Shown piece by piece: positions 1 to 8,603 of a stretch of 64,000 bases of DNA (position 1 is its first letter; each line of letters starts with the position of its first letter). The stretch is from SIRX01 sp965214475 (GTDB lineage Bacteria > Actinomycetota > Rubrobacteria > Rubrobacterales > Rubrobacteraceae). Under the pieces are notes generated by a model. It made no database searches. It saw nothing but the letters and a program-made list of their open reading frames with translations, and was not told where the DNA came from. Position numbers and translations under genes: made by a program. Where the stretch lies: contig OZ243953.1 in the NCBI GenBank assembly GCA_965214475.1, positions 3,162,001 through 3,226,000 of the forward strand. The letters run 5' to 3'.

Positions 1-99
1 AAGAAAAGTTAAAAAACTGCTTCAACCTGTTTCATTTGGTTACCACATTCGGTTAAGATGATCTCTGACGCTTTCTAAGTTCAACGGAGGGGGGCTCCA

Positions 100-1368
100 A
101 TGCGTCGCTCAATGCTGGTTGTATCGGTTATATTCCTCGCGATGTCTATGTCGCTGGCGCTGCTGATCCCCGTCAAGATCTCGGGAGCGCAGCAGTCCGA
201 GACTGAGGGAACGACTTCTCCCGGGACGGTTTCTGAGGAAACCGTTTCCGTAGAGAAAACTTCAGAAGATGCAGTTTCTGAAGAGACGACCTCGGAGAGT
301 ACAACCTCGGAGAAAGAGGAGCATCCTGCGGAGCCAAGCTCTGGGAAGGAAGCTGCCCAGCAGCTACGTCAAGGAGAATCAATTTACCGGGTGGAGCCTC
401 CCGACCTGTACCCAGAAGAGGAGTCGATTCCAGAGTCGGGAGAAGACTTTCCTGCTTATAACCAAGTTGTAAATAACACCAATGAATCAAATCTTGTAGC
501 ACCCGGATGGAAAGTCGAGGCTTCGAAACCTGATAGCTACGGGAAAAATTATCTGGTTCCCAAGAAGTCTGGAAAGCCGAAGCCGGCCCGTTACACGGTG
601 AAAATACCTGCAGATGACGTCTACTCTGTCTTCGCCTGGTGGCCTCGCAAGGCGGGCAAGGGCGCCACGGCCCAATTTGGGGTTACCACAGAATCTGGGG
701 TCAAGTGGAGTAAGGTGGACCAGAGCGTAGACGGTGGCTACTGGATGCCGATCGGCGAGTATGAAATGCGCAAAGGCAAACGTTCTATCCGAATAGCGTC
801 GAGCGGCGGCCCAGCTGTAGCCGACACGGTGGCGGTAGTCCGTGGGATTTTCGATTATCCTCCCGACCCACAGCAAATGGGACAAAAGACGGGCGGCACC
901 GGAAAAGCAGGAAACAAAACTGCCTCTTCGAATGAGGCTACGTTCTCTGGGCAGTCCGCAAAAGGCAGAAGGATTTCACGCCAGAAGATAATCCAGCGTG
1001 CCAGGAGGCACCTAGGGACACCTTACAAACTCGGTGGTCTCGCGGTATGTAAACCTTACATAACGGAAGATTGCTCGTGCTTTACCAGGTTAGTGTTCAA
1101 GAAGTGGCGGACGCTGAACGACAACCCGGCCTCACAGCTAAAAGCGCGAAAGATGAAGAAAGTAAGGAAAAAGAACCTACTGCATGGTGACTTAGTATTC
1201 CACGACACAAGCGGGGACGGGAAAATGGGCGCCTACGATCATGTATCTATCTACGCTGGCAACGGTTACATTATCCACGCTAATAGTTACTACATGTATA
1301 AAAAGGTCCATCGGCAGAAAATGAAGTATCTCAAGAACTTTAAAGGCGCTAGGCGGGTGCGGCACTAG
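100..1368 (+). CDS. Secreted golvesin-like / NlpC-P60 cell-wall hydrolase
   Basis: A probable cell-wall peptidase of 422 aa exported by the Sec route. Residues 1-30 form a signal peptide (basic start, long hydrophobic core, cleavage near SGAQQ). Residues 31-115 are a Ser/Thr/Glu-rich low-complexity linker. Residues about 128-252 resemble the golvesin C-terminal / xanthan-lyase-type beta domain (ending with a VADTVAVVRG-like stretch). Residues about 293-422 are an NlpC/P60 domain with the DCS motif at Cys325 and the second catalytic motif DHVSIYAG at His381, followed by IIHA. A GGAGG-rich ribosome site lies just before the ATG. NlpC/P60 enzymes usually cut gamma-D-Glu-diamino acid bonds in peptidoglycan; the golvesin-like domain probably binds a surface polymer, which is inference. 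The very basic C-terminus fits wall association. The gene ends before a strong hairpin terminator. Confidence 0.85.
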   Translation: MRRSMLVVSVIFLAMSMSLALLIPVKISGAQQSETEGTTSPGTVSEETVSVEKTSEDAVSEETTSESTTSEKEEHPAEPSSGKEAAQQLRQGESIYRVEPPDLYPEEESIPESGEDFPAYNQVVNNTNESNLVAPGWKVEASKPDSYGKNYLVPKKSGKPKPARYTVKIPADDVYSVFAWWPRKAGKGATAQFGVTTESGVKWSKVDQSVDGGYWMPIGEYEMRKGKRSIRIASSGGPAVADTVAVVRGIFDYPPDPQQMGQKTGGTGKAGNKTASSNEATFSGQSAKGRRISRQKIIQRARRHLGTPYKLGGLAVCKPYITEDCSCFTRLVFKKWRTLNDNPASQLKARKMKKVRKKNLLHGDLVFHDTSGDGKMGAYDHVSIYAGNGYIIHANSYYMYKKVHRQKMKYLKNFKGARRVRH

Positions 1369-1402
1369 GCCACAAGGTATAGAGAACCTGTCGCAGAGCT
1401 AC

Positions 1403-1439
1403 AACCTGGGGGATCGTAGGTCCTACGACCCCCCAGGTT
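1403..1439. terminator. Strong hairpin, probable bidirectional terminator
   Basis: Two 18-base arms around a single central T: AACCTGGGGGATCGTAGG and CCTACGACCCCCCAGGTT pair with only one mismatch. It lies 34 bases after the stop of the NlpC/P60 gene and at the 3' end of the decayed regulator on the other strand, so it probably ends transcripts from both sides. There is no long T tract, so termination strength is inferred from the stem. Confidence 0.75.
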
Positions 1440-2007
1440 TGATCAGGCCCATACGGATCGCTGTGGGGACGCACTCAGACGCGTTGGACGTGCCTAGCTT
1501 GTTCCTAACGTTCTGCAAACTTCACTTGATGGTGGGTTCCGAGAGATTCAAGGCATCCGCTGCCTGACGGTTAGTTTCGTCGTTGGCGGTGCGCTGGAGG
1601 ATTCCGGTTTCCCGCTCGGTGAGCGCTACGTCAGCTTTAGACCGCTGCAAGAACGGACGATAGGCGAGTTCATGCGGGAGATAGGTCGCGCCAGAGGCGA
1701 TTTGCCTTACGGCGTTAAACAGCTCCTCTTTAGATGGTCCCTTGAGGACATAGCCTCTAGCTCACTCTTCTACGGCGGCGATGAGAAACGCCTCGGAGTA
1801 GTGGGTAGTTAAGTTCAGAACCCGGATACGGTAAGCTTCCTAATCACTATTTGCGAGCCCGCAGCGTATGCGGGCTACGGCTTCTATTCCATCCAAGTCT
1901 GGTATGTCGAGGTCGATAATGAATGGCAACGTCCGGCAGGAGATACAGCGCCAGGCGGACGGCTGTGGCGCCGCCGGCGGCTTCGTCGACGATCTTGAAG
2001 TCCGGCT
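1423..2007 (-). pseudogene. Decayed LuxR/NarL-type response regulator
   Basis: No intact reading frame exists, but reading the minus strand gives a recognisable NarL-family response regulator. From about 1916 downward one frame encodes a receiver segment with IIDLDIPDLDGIEAV around the phospho-acceptor site, then GYVLKG, then a LuxR helix-turn-helix beginning ALTERETGILQRTA and ending RNKLGTSNA...AIRMGLI. That frame holds stops at 1840-1842 (TAG), 1762-1764 (TGA) and 1522-1524 (TGA), and the last falls inside the recognition-helix region. The segment PDFKIVDEAAGG further upstream is in another frame, so there is also a frameshift near 1918. The N-terminal start of the receiver is missing; the remnant begins right after the sppA stop. 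This is clearly a dead gene. Its former sensor kinase is not in the window. Confidence 0.85.
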
Positions 2008-2013
2008 TCTAAC

Positions 2014-3066
2014 TTAGAGTCCCGGTTTATATAGATAGTAAGGCCTGGCCTCCAGGTTCAGGCCGGCGTTCTTCATGACCTGTACGACCTCGGACTCGGG
2101 CGGTGACAGGCGCGCCCGGAGCAGGTCTGAGAAGCTTTCGGACCGGACGTATCGAACGACGGTAGCCTCGTCTAGGTCCGTGAGGTTACGGGTGACCTCG
2201 GTGGCTCTCTCCAAATCTCCGAGTTCGTCTACCAGACCGAGTTCTTCCGCCTGGGCACCGGAGTAGATGCGGCCGTCGGCTATCTCTCGAACCTTCTCTT
2301 TCGGGAGGTCGCGGCCATTTGCTATCACCTGGACAAACTCTCCGTAGCTCTCGTCTATGAGAGACTGGAAGATCTCCCGCTCCGCGGGTTCCAATTCCCG
2401 GAAGGGTGAGCCAATGTCTTTGAACTTGCCGCTTTTGACGATAACTTGCTTGACCCCGAGTTTATCCGCGGCCTCACCTACGTTGGTTAGCTGGAATATA
2501 ACGCCCAGGGAGCCGGTGATGGTGCTGCTGTTGGCGACGATCTCGTCGGCTGCGGTGGCGATGTAGTAGCCGCCGGAGGCCGCCGTGGCGTCCATCGAGA
2601 CGATCACGGGCTTCTTAGCGGACTTCTTGAAGTCCAGAATGTCTTTGTGCATCTGGGCGCTCTCCGTGACCCCGCCGCCGGGAGAGTTGATCTCCAGCAC
2701 GACCGCGGCCACGTTCGAGTCTTCTTCGGCTTGCAGTAAGGCGTCTTGCAGGCCTTGTGGAGTGGTGGTGGCCTCGGTACCGAGGACCGAACCGTCGGCG
2801 GAGGAGATCACCCCTTCGACGGGTATCACGGCGATTTTGTCTATCCCGTCGCCCGAGACGTACTCTTCTTCGTAGGTCGTGACGGATGCCGAGGTACCCC
2901 CGCCTCCTCCACCTAAACCCACGAGTAGCACGAGAGAGACCGCAGCGATGGTCAAAACCAGAAGGCCTGCGGCAACGATGCCGCCGATGATCCACCCTCG
3001 CCTGCGGCGTCGAGGACGACCTTCCTCATTATTATTTGCGTTTGTCTGATCTTCTGCGGAACTCAA
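2014..3066 (-). CDS. sppA: Signal peptide peptidase SppA (S49 family)
   Basis: Membrane-anchored serine protease that degrades leftover signal peptides. The 350-aa protein has a basic cytoplasmic start (RPRRRRRG), one transmembrane segment at about 25-50, then a Gly-rich hinge and an S49 protease domain at about 75-290. The catalytic Ser is Ser164 in TAASGGYYIA, and the general-base Lys is Lys214 or Lys216 in KSGKFKDIG, matching the Ser/Lys dyad of short bacterial SppA. The start is TTG, supported by an upstream AGAAAGGAAA ribosome site. The Yip1-like gene lies just upstream on the same strand (24-base gap), so the two are probably co-transcribed as membrane quality-control genes. Confidence 0.92.
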   Translation of the reverse strand: MSSAEDQTNANNNEEGRPRRRRRGWIIGGIVAAGLLVLTIAAVSLVLLVGLGGGGGGTSASVTTYEEEYVSGDGIDKIAVIPVEGVISSADGSVLGTEATTTPQGLQDALLQAEEDSNVAAVVLEINSPGGGVTESAQMHKDILDFKKSAKKPVIVSMDATAASGGYYIATAADEIVANSSTITGSLGVIFQLTNVGEAADKLGVKQVIVKSGKFKDIGSPFRELEPAEREIFQSLIDESYGEFVQVIANGRDLPKEKVREIADGRIYSGAQAEELGLVDELGDLERATEVTRNLTDLDEATVVRYVRSESFSDLLRARLSPPESEVVQVMKNAGLNLEARPYYLYKPGL

Positions 3067-3090
3067 AACGGTTTCCTTTCTAAATACTTT

Positions 3091-3765
3091 CTACTGAGAC
3101 CCTGCCGCGCCCGCGATTATGGAAACCACCACGCCCAGCACTACTACAACCCCGATTATAAGGCCGAGGCAACCGGCACAAGAGATGGCGCACGAGCCTG
3201 TAGACTCGCCGTAGCTGATGTTGCGGGCCTGGGCGGCCCCAATCACCACCAGCACCACGAACCAGGCGAGAAAAACTATGGACAGCAGGCCGCCCAAAAG
3301 CCCCAATATGCCTGCCGCTACACTCGTGGGATCTAGGGCTACCTGTAGCGCCTGTAGAGGGGTAGATACCAGTGTAGAGAGCACGTACGACAGGTACGCC
3401 ACCCCGACGGCGGCAAACATGGCCGAGAGAGGGCCTTCGCCGCCAAAAAAGCGCGTAACGAGCTGCATGACGAGCGAGACCACGATCCAGATCACGAATG
3501 GCCAAAGCACCGCGAGAACCAAAGACAAAACCCCGGTTAGTGCGACGAAGTTTTCCTGGAGCTCTGGCGGGAGCTGCCCTTGGGTGGCTTCGAAGAAAGC
3601 TTCGAACTGAGTTTGCAAAAGACCGGTAAAGATAAAAATAGCCGAGCTTATTAGACTCAACACCGCGCCTGCAGCGACTACCAGAAAACCGGCGAGTACC
3701 CGGCGTCCTCCGGCTACTTCTCTCAAGGTCCGTATCGGCGACCAGACAACCGAGATCACACCCAA
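3091..3765 (-). CDS. Yip1-family multi-pass membrane protein
   Basis: A 224-aa integral membrane protein with about five hydrophobic segments (roughly 22-48, 73-105, 115-140, 150-175, 198-218). The N-terminal SPIRTLREVAGGRRVLAGFLVV pattern and a central FFGGEGPLSAMFAAVGVAYLS-type segment are typical of bacterial Yip1-domain proteins, in which an early Phe/Gly-rich region precedes the membrane core. The biochemical role of bacterial Yip1 proteins is not established. It sits immediately upstream of sppA on the same strand, suggesting a joint role in the cell envelope. Another frame is also open across this stretch, but it gives Arg-rich, low-complexity protein, so this frame is preferred. Confidence 0.75.
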   Translation of the reverse strand: MGVISVVWSPIRTLREVAGGRRVLAGFLVVAAGAVLSLISSAIFIFTGLLQTQFEAFFEATQGQLPPELQENFVALTGVLSLVLAVLWPFVIWIVVSLVMQLVTRFFGGEGPLSAMFAAVGVAYLSYVLSTLVSTPLQALQVALDPTSVAAGILGLLGGLLSIVFLAWFVVLVVIGAAQARNISYGESTGSCAISCAGCLGLIIGVVVVLGVVVSIIAGAAGSQ

Positions 3766-3848
3766 ACGACACCTTCCGAGCTAGATAGACCAGATAAGAC
3801 CACTAATGCATCTTACACCGTTGCGCGGTGATGACCCCGTGACCTTGC

Positions 3849-4718
3849 CTACTTTCGCCGACGACCTTTTTTGAGAATAGAGTCTTTGGCCGTCTGTGCA
3901 GAAACTGTTTCATCGCGAGTCTCCAATACGAGCTGCTCACGATGGTGAATGACCCAGAGGTAGAAGTCCAACTCCGTGCGCCCGGGAAAAGCGTCGAGGA
4001 TGCGTTCCTCGCGGATCATCTCGGCTATCGGGGCGTAAGAATACTCGTACCAGTCTCTCAAGACTTCTTCGTGAGAGACATAGCGTCTCCAGAGCTGCGA
4101 GAGCCTGAACCCGTGTGCTTCTATGTAGGTCGCCAGCCGCCGGTAATCCGCCACGTCCGAAAACTCGACTTTTATCTCCGGCAGCACCCGGTCCATCGGC
4201 AGGCGTTCCAGCAGTCGCCGGTATTCCAGCCTGTGCAAGAGGTTTTCCGGGGTCAGGTCCGAACCTATTGGGACCCGGACGCGGAGCTCCGTTACTTCGG
4301 CTTCAACTTCCTTCCTTCCCTGCTGGCGGGCGACCGAGATGCGGTGGTTACCGTCCCGAACGAAGTAGGCGTCCTCGATTTTGTACAGGCTCACCGGTGG
4401 CAGCTCTTCTGCCCGGCGCACCATTTCGTCTATTTTCTTCCAGCGTACGCCGCTGCTGGCTTTCGATGGGAGAAAAGCTCGGTCGAAGTCTCGGTGTCGG
4501 CCTACGCTGCCAACGATTTCATCCAACTCCACCGTGCGCTTTCCTACGTAAACCTGTTGCACCGCTCCGAGAGCTTTTTTGACCTCTTCGAAAGAGAGTA
4601 GGCGGTTCGAGTCGGGATCGTTGCGGAGATATGAGCCGATCCGGCGTAGAAAAGCCTTTCGGCGCGCTTTTGAGAAGTCGGCGTCGACTTGCTCGCTCAT
4701 ATTCATAAAATCCGGCAC
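3849..4718 (-). CDS. ParB-like nuclease-domain protein, function unknown
   Basis: A 289-aa soluble protein with a ParB/Srx-like fold signature. Positions about 58-130 carry VGKRTVELDEIVGSVGRHRDFDRAF, then LPPVSLYKIEDAYFVRDGNHRISVAR; DGNHR is the characteristic ParB-like motif. The rest is helical, with an Asp/Trp/Tyr-rich segment (LRDWYEYSYAPIAEMIRE) and a Lys/Arg tail. It has no chromosome-partitioning partner nearby and is not a canonical ParB. The start is GTG at 4718, or the ATG codons two to four residues inside; no strong ribosome site decides. Its substrate is unknown. It is co-directional with the phosphoesterase upstream (46-base gap). Confidence 0.6.
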   Translation of the reverse strand: MPDFMNMSEQVDADFSKARRKAFLRRIGSYLRNDPDSNRLLSFEEVKKALGAVQQVYVGKRTVELDEIVGSVGRHRDFDRAFLPSKASSGVRWKKIDEMVRRAEELPPVSLYKIEDAYFVRDGNHRISVARQQGRKEVEAEVTELRVRVPIGSDLTPENLLHRLEYRRLLERLPMDRVLPEIKVEFSDVADYRRLATYIEAHGFRLSQLWRRYVSHEEVLRDWYEYSYAPIAEMIREERILDAFPGRTELDFYLWVIHHREQLVLETRDETVSAQTAKDSILKKGRRRK

Positions 4719-4763
4719 GTAGAGAATCTACACCCCGTCTTCTCCAACAACAAGGAGGGAAAG

Positions 4764-5369
4764 CTACACGTCGAGAATCTTGTGCCCGCAAACGTTCAAT
4801 ACCCGCGTCCGGCCCCGCTGCGCTAATCGGTAATCTTTAGGGCCGTAGAGGTGGACGTGGCCGTGTAACCAGAGGTCTGGATCGTAGCGGTCTATAAGAC
4901 CAACGAATGCCTCGTAACCGACGTGCGGCCGGTCCTCCCGGTCGCCGAGCCCGAATGGCGGGGAGTGAGAGACGAAGATTTGCGGAACCGGCTTCCCGAA
5001 TAGCTTGCGGCGCCAGATCCTGGCCGACAAAGACCACCCCCGCCGGCACATCTGCCGCTCGGTGTACTGGTTGGGACCGTAAGAGTACGCCCGCGACCCG
5101 GAGAGCCCCGCCACCGTTACACCGCCTATATCCAATACCTCGCCGTCCAGTGGCGTACAGCCCTCTGGCTGCTCCTTGGCTTCCGGCGACGGATCGTGGT
5201 TACCGAGTACGTAGTAGACCGGCACCCCGAGAAAAGTGAGAATGTACTCCATATAGGCGAACGGAAGGTCACCGCAAGAGATCACCGCCTCTACCCCTGC
5301 TGCATAGTTGTTGAGGCTCTTTCCGTACAGCAGTTGTTCCACGCGGTCGCTGATGCAGAGAATCTTCAT
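4764..5369 (-). CDS. Calcineurin-like metallophosphoesterase
   Basis: A 201-aa cytoplasmic metallophosphoesterase. The metal-binding motifs appear in order: an opening ISDRVE (an Arg where the usual pattern is D-x-H), CGDLPFAY, YVLGNHDPS, SHSPPFGLGD and LHGHVHLYG. The DxH position reads D-R here, so one metal ligand is altered from the usual family pattern, while GD, GNHD, H and GHVH are kept. Similar small proteins cut phosphodiesters or nucleotides, but the substrate cannot be read from sequence. It probably shares a transcript with the ParB-like gene. Confidence 0.8.
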   Translation of the reverse strand: MKILCISDRVEQLLYGKSLNNYAAGVEAVISCGDLPFAYMEYILTFLGVPVYYVLGNHDPSPEAKEQPEGCTPLDGEVLDIGGVTVAGLSGSRAYSYGPNQYTERQMCRRGWSLSARIWRRKLFGKPVPQIFVSHSPPFGLGDREDRPHVGYEAFVGLIDRYDPDLWLHGHVHLYGPKDYRLAQRGRTRVLNVCGHKILDV

Positions 5370-5523
5370 TCGCGCCGTCCTGCGGCAAATACACTATCCC
5401 ATAGCAACTTTCCCATGCGAGGATATTACATCTCCTGAACTTCTAGCATTTCCAGAGGACTACCTTTCTTCGTCCCCGGGTAGTAGGTTTTTGTTGAAGC
5501 ACTGAGAAAAGGAGGCGAGTAAG

Positions 5524-5919
5524 TTGGCCGAGCCCGAGACACCGAAGATCACGGTGGACATAGTTGTTCCTCTGGGTGAGGGGGTAGTGCTCATCCGTCG
5601 CGGCAGCGAACCTTACCAGGGCATGTGGGCCTTGCCGGGGGGATTTGCGGAGGTGGGGGAGACGCTGGAGAACGCCGCCGTGCGTGAGACAAAGGAAGAG
5701 ACGAACCTCGACGTGGAGTTGGAGAAACTCGTGGGCGTCTACTCCGAGCCGGACCGCGACCCCCGCGGACACAACGTCAGTGTAACCTTTCTCGCCCGGG
5801 TGACTGGGGGCGAGGCCGAAGCCGCCACCGACGCCGACGAGGTAGCGATCCTGGATCCTTCAGAGATCGAACTGGCTTTCGACCACCGAAAGATACTGGA
5901 GGACGCCCTGAACTCTTAA
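5524..5919 (+). CDS. Nudix hydrolase
   Basis: A 131-aa Nudix pyrophosphohydrolase. The Nudix box spans about residues 38-60: G-G-F-A-E-V-G-E-T-L-E, then RETKEET, matching G-x5-E-x7-RE-x2-E-E-x-G/T. PYQGMWALPGG precedes it, as in ADP-ribose or NTP pyrophosphatase types. The start is TTG, chosen because GGAGG lies seven to ten bases upstream. The gene converges with the ABC transporter ATPase gene and their stop regions overlap by four bases. Substrate unknown. Confidence 0.88.
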   Translation: MAEPETPKITVDIVVPLGEGVVLIRRGSEPYQGMWALPGGFAEVGETLENAAVRETKEETNLDVELEKLVGVYSEPDRDPRGHNVSVTFLARVTGGEAEAATDADEVAILDPSEIELAFDHRKILEDALNS

Positions 5920-6944
5920 TCCTCCAGCGCCCACAACGACTCGGCGGGTAGCCGGGCCGTCACCTCTTCACCTACCTCCAGCCGGACGTGGGGTGGCAGC
6001 GAAGCCCGAAGCTTCGTACCGGGAGCCTCTAGCGTGTAATCTACCTGGGTTCCCAAGTAGGTAACGGAGGCGATGCGGGCCGCAAAAGAATTTTCCCCAC
6101 TCTCTAGCCGCACGGCTTCGGGCCGGATGGTGAGCCTGACATCGCCCTTTGGTGCCGGGTTTGCGAGCTTCAGATCGCCAAGCGAGGTGCGGACCGTGCC
6201 GTTTTCGGCGTGGCCGTCGAGGAAGTTTGCGGCGCCGAAGAACCTTGCCACGTCCCGGTTCTTGGGACTGTCGTAGAAAGCCTGGGGATGGTCGTACATC
6301 TGCAGCTCGCCGTCGAAGAGTAGCGCGATGCGGTCTGCGAGGACCACCGCTTCTTCCTGATCATGGGTTACGAAGACCGTGGTGTAGCCGCCGTCCCTCT
6401 GGAGCTGTTTTATCAACTCTCTCATCTCACCACGAAGGTTTGCGTCGAGGGCGCTTAAAGGTTCGTCGAGGAGCAGTAGCCGGGGCTCGGTGACGAGGGC
6501 GCGGGCGAGCGCCACCCGCTGCTGCTGTCCGCCGGAGAGTTCGCCGGGCCTGCGGTCTGCAAAACCCTCCATCTGTACCTGCTGAAGCGCTTGCTTTATT
6601 CGGCTCTCAGAGCCTTCCTTAGAGGCGCCTCGCATCCGCAGACCGAAGCCTACGTTCGCGGCCACGGTCATGTGGGGGAAGAGAAGCGACTTCTGGAAGA
6701 CCATTGCCGCCCGGCGCTTTTCGGGCGGGGTTTCGAGCATCGAGCCACCCTCTACCAACACGTCGCCGGAAGTAGGTGTCAGTAGGCCAGCCACGATCTT
6801 GAGCGCCGTAGTCTTGCCGCAGCCGGAGGGTCCGAGGAGCGCCACCAACTCGCCCGGCTCCACGGTGAGGGAGAGGTTCGAGAGCGCCGGTTCTCCTCGT
6901 CCGTAACGGTGCGAAACCTTTCGGAGTTCCAGCCGGGCGCTCAC
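5916..6944 (-). CDS. ynjD: ABC importer ATPase (YnjD-like)
   Basis: A 342-aa cytoplasmic ATPase of the importer class. It has Walker A GPSGCGKTT at about 39-47, the Q-loop FQKSLLFPHM, signature LSGGQQQRVALARAL at about 136, Walker B LLLLDEPLSALD and switch His in VTHDQEEAV. After about residue 240 a TOBE-like domain follows (VRLTIRPEAVRL). It is the last gene of a minus-strand operon and overlaps the upstream permease by ATGA. Sequence alone cannot separate it from Pot or Fbp type ATPases; the YnjD label rests on the neighbouring YnjB-like binding protein. Confidence 0.88.
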   Translation of the reverse strand: MSARLELRKVSHRYGRGEPALSNLSLTVEPGELVALLGPSGCGKTTALKIVAGLLTPTSGDVLVEGGSMLETPPEKRRAAMVFQKSLLFPHMTVAANVGFGLRMRGASKEGSESRIKQALQQVQMEGFADRRPGELSGGQQQRVALARALVTEPRLLLLDEPLSALDANLRGEMRELIKQLQRDGGYTTVFVTHDQEEAVVLADRIALLFDGELQMYDHPQAFYDSPKNRDVARFFGAANFLDGHAENGTVRTSLGDLKLANPAPKGDVRLTIRPEAVRLESGENSFAARIASVTYLGTQVDYTLEAPGTKLRASLPPHVRLEVGEEVTARLPAESLWALED

Positions 6945-7774
6945 GAGACTTTCCCCAGCCCGACTAAGCCCTTTTCATCCGACTCGCCCGGCTTCAGGTA
7001 GCGAAGGGCGACGACAAGGGCGAGGATCGCCGGCGCCGCGAAGACCAGCGCCAGGGCGGAGGTTATTACCGGATCGTTGCCCGAGGCGGCCGAGAACAGG
7101 AGCATCGGCAGGGTGACGACGTTGCCGCCCCCGATCAGGACGGTCAGTATGTACTGGCCCCAGGAGATAAGAAACGCGAATAAGCCCGCCACCGCGATCC
7201 CCGGTGCCGCCTCCGGCAGCGTTACGTGCCGAAAAGCTTGCCACGGCGAAGCCCCCAGGGTGCGGGCCGCCTCTTCCAGGTCGCCTGTCCGTTCGGCGAA
7301 GATGCTGGTCAGGATGATCGCGGTGTACGGAACCGTCGGGACCAGGTGGACCAGAAACACTCCGAACATCGTATCTGCCAGTCCGAAGCGAATAAAGGTC
7401 AGGTGAATGCCCATTGTGGCGGCTAGTGGCGGCACGAGGATTGGGAGGAGGATAAAGAAGATCACGACGCCCTTGAATCGCCACTCGTACCCGCCGAGCG
7501 CCATCCCCGCCGGAAGCCCCACGGCTACCGACGCCAGCGCGACCGCCACAGCGATAACCAGGCTGTTCGCGGTCGCCCCCAGAACACGTCCGCCGGGTTC
7601 GAGGAGGTAGAGAATTCCACGTAGAGACCACTCTGCGGGCAACAAGTCCGGGAAGCGCCACTCCCCGGCAAAGGTCCACAGAAAGAGCGGCACAAACGGC
7701 AACGCCACGAGCGCCGCGACGACTATGAGACCGACATTGCTCCGCTTTTTACCCACGGCCCAGGTCCCTTGCAA
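6941..7774 (-). CDS. ABC importer permease 2 (YnjC-like, C-terminal half)
   Basis: A 277-aa inner-membrane permease with about six transmembrane helices. The EAA-type loop reads EEAARTLGASPWQAFRHVTLPEAAPG, the contact site for the ATPase. It overlaps the other permease by 26 bases and the ATPase by 4, so the genes are translationally coupled. In Escherichia coli YnjC is one long two-domain permease; here the two halves are separate genes, which is common elsewhere. Confidence 0.85.
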   Translation of the reverse strand: MQGTWAVGKKRSNVGLIVVAALVALPFVPLFLWTFAGEWRFPDLLPAEWSLRGILYLLEPGGRVLGATANSLVIAVAVALASVAVGLPAGMALGGYEWRFKGVVIFFILLPILVPPLAATMGIHLTFIRFGLADTMFGVFLVHLVPTVPYTAIILTSIFAERTGDLEEAARTLGASPWQAFRHVTLPEAAPGIAVAGLFAFLISWGQYILTVLIGGGNVVTLPMLLFSAASGNDPVITSALALVFAAPAILALVVALRYLKPGESDEKGLVGLGKVS

Positions 7775-8600
7775 GACGCAGGTAAGCCGCCGCTATGAAT
7801 GCCGTTACGACCGCGATGAGTACGTTTATCGCCATGGCGACGGGCCGGGCGGCCAAATCCAGGTCTCGGTATTCGTTGTAGGCCATTACGGGCAGGATGG
7901 TCGGGTAGGACTTGCCCAGTAAGAAGGGGATCTCGAAGGCGCCGAAGGTGAAGGCAAAGACGATCAGGCTGGCCGCGACGATGCCGGGCGCGATGACCGG
8001 GAAAATCACGTACCAGAACCGTTGCCAGGCGCTAGCCCCCAACGTCCGCGCCACTTCCTCAAGCTCTCCGACAACACCGCGCAGCGAAGCCAAAACCACC
8101 AGCGCGATAAACGGCATCTCCTTCCACACGTAGGTAAGGATAATGCCGATGGAGTATCGATCGTAGAGCAGTGCTGGAAACTCTCGGGGCTCCCCGATCA
8201 GACCCAGAGCCGCCGCCAGACGCGCCCCGAGGCCCGTCTGGGAGACGACGAGCGCGATGCCAACCGCCGCCACCAGATGCGGGATAGTGATCGGCAACTG
8301 AAAGACCACCGTCGAGATCCTCCCACTGCTCCGCCGCAGCGCCAGTGCCGCCAGCACCGCCAGCACCGTCGAGATGCCGGTCGAAGCCCCGGCGACGTAG
8401 AGGGTCAAAACCAGCGAGTTCAGGAAATCCTTATCTCCCAGAACCTCCCGATACGCCGCCAGTGAGATCTCCGTCTGCCCGACCGCCGGCATGTATCCCA
8501 GAGATTGGACCAGGGCGGCGACTATGCCGCCGGAGAAGAGCAGCCCGATCACCAGCAGCGCTGGCGCCAGTAGCAACGCTATCTTGATCCGACCGCCCAA
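7749..8600 (-). CDS. ABC importer permease 1 (YnjC-like, N-terminal half)
   Basis: A 283-aa membrane permease with six predicted helices and the EAA loop EEVARTLGASAWQRFWYVIFPVIAPG. It follows the binding-protein gene with a 3-base gap, and its end overlaps the next permease. Its partners are the lipoprotein at 8604 and the ATPase at 5916. Pairing of two different permease chains is inferred from the operon. Confidence 0.85.
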   Translation of the reverse strand: MGGRIKIALLLAPALLVIGLLFSGGIVAALVQSLGYMPAVGQTEISLAAYREVLGDKDFLNSLVLTLYVAGASTGISTVLAVLAALALRRSSGRISTVVFQLPITIPHLVAAVGIALVVSQTGLGARLAAALGLIGEPREFPALLYDRYSIGIILTYVWKEMPFIALVVLASLRGVVGELEEVARTLGASAWQRFWYVIFPVIAPGIVAASLIVFAFTFGAFEIPFLLGKSYPTILPVMAYNEYRDLDLAARPVAMAINVLIAVVTAFIAAAYLRLARDLGRG

Positions 8601-8603
8601 TAG

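Noticed and set aside
3080..3772. Alternative open frame over the Yip1-like gene
   Set aside because: Arg/Cys-rich composition with no hydrophobic pattern or motif; the other frame has clear membrane segments.
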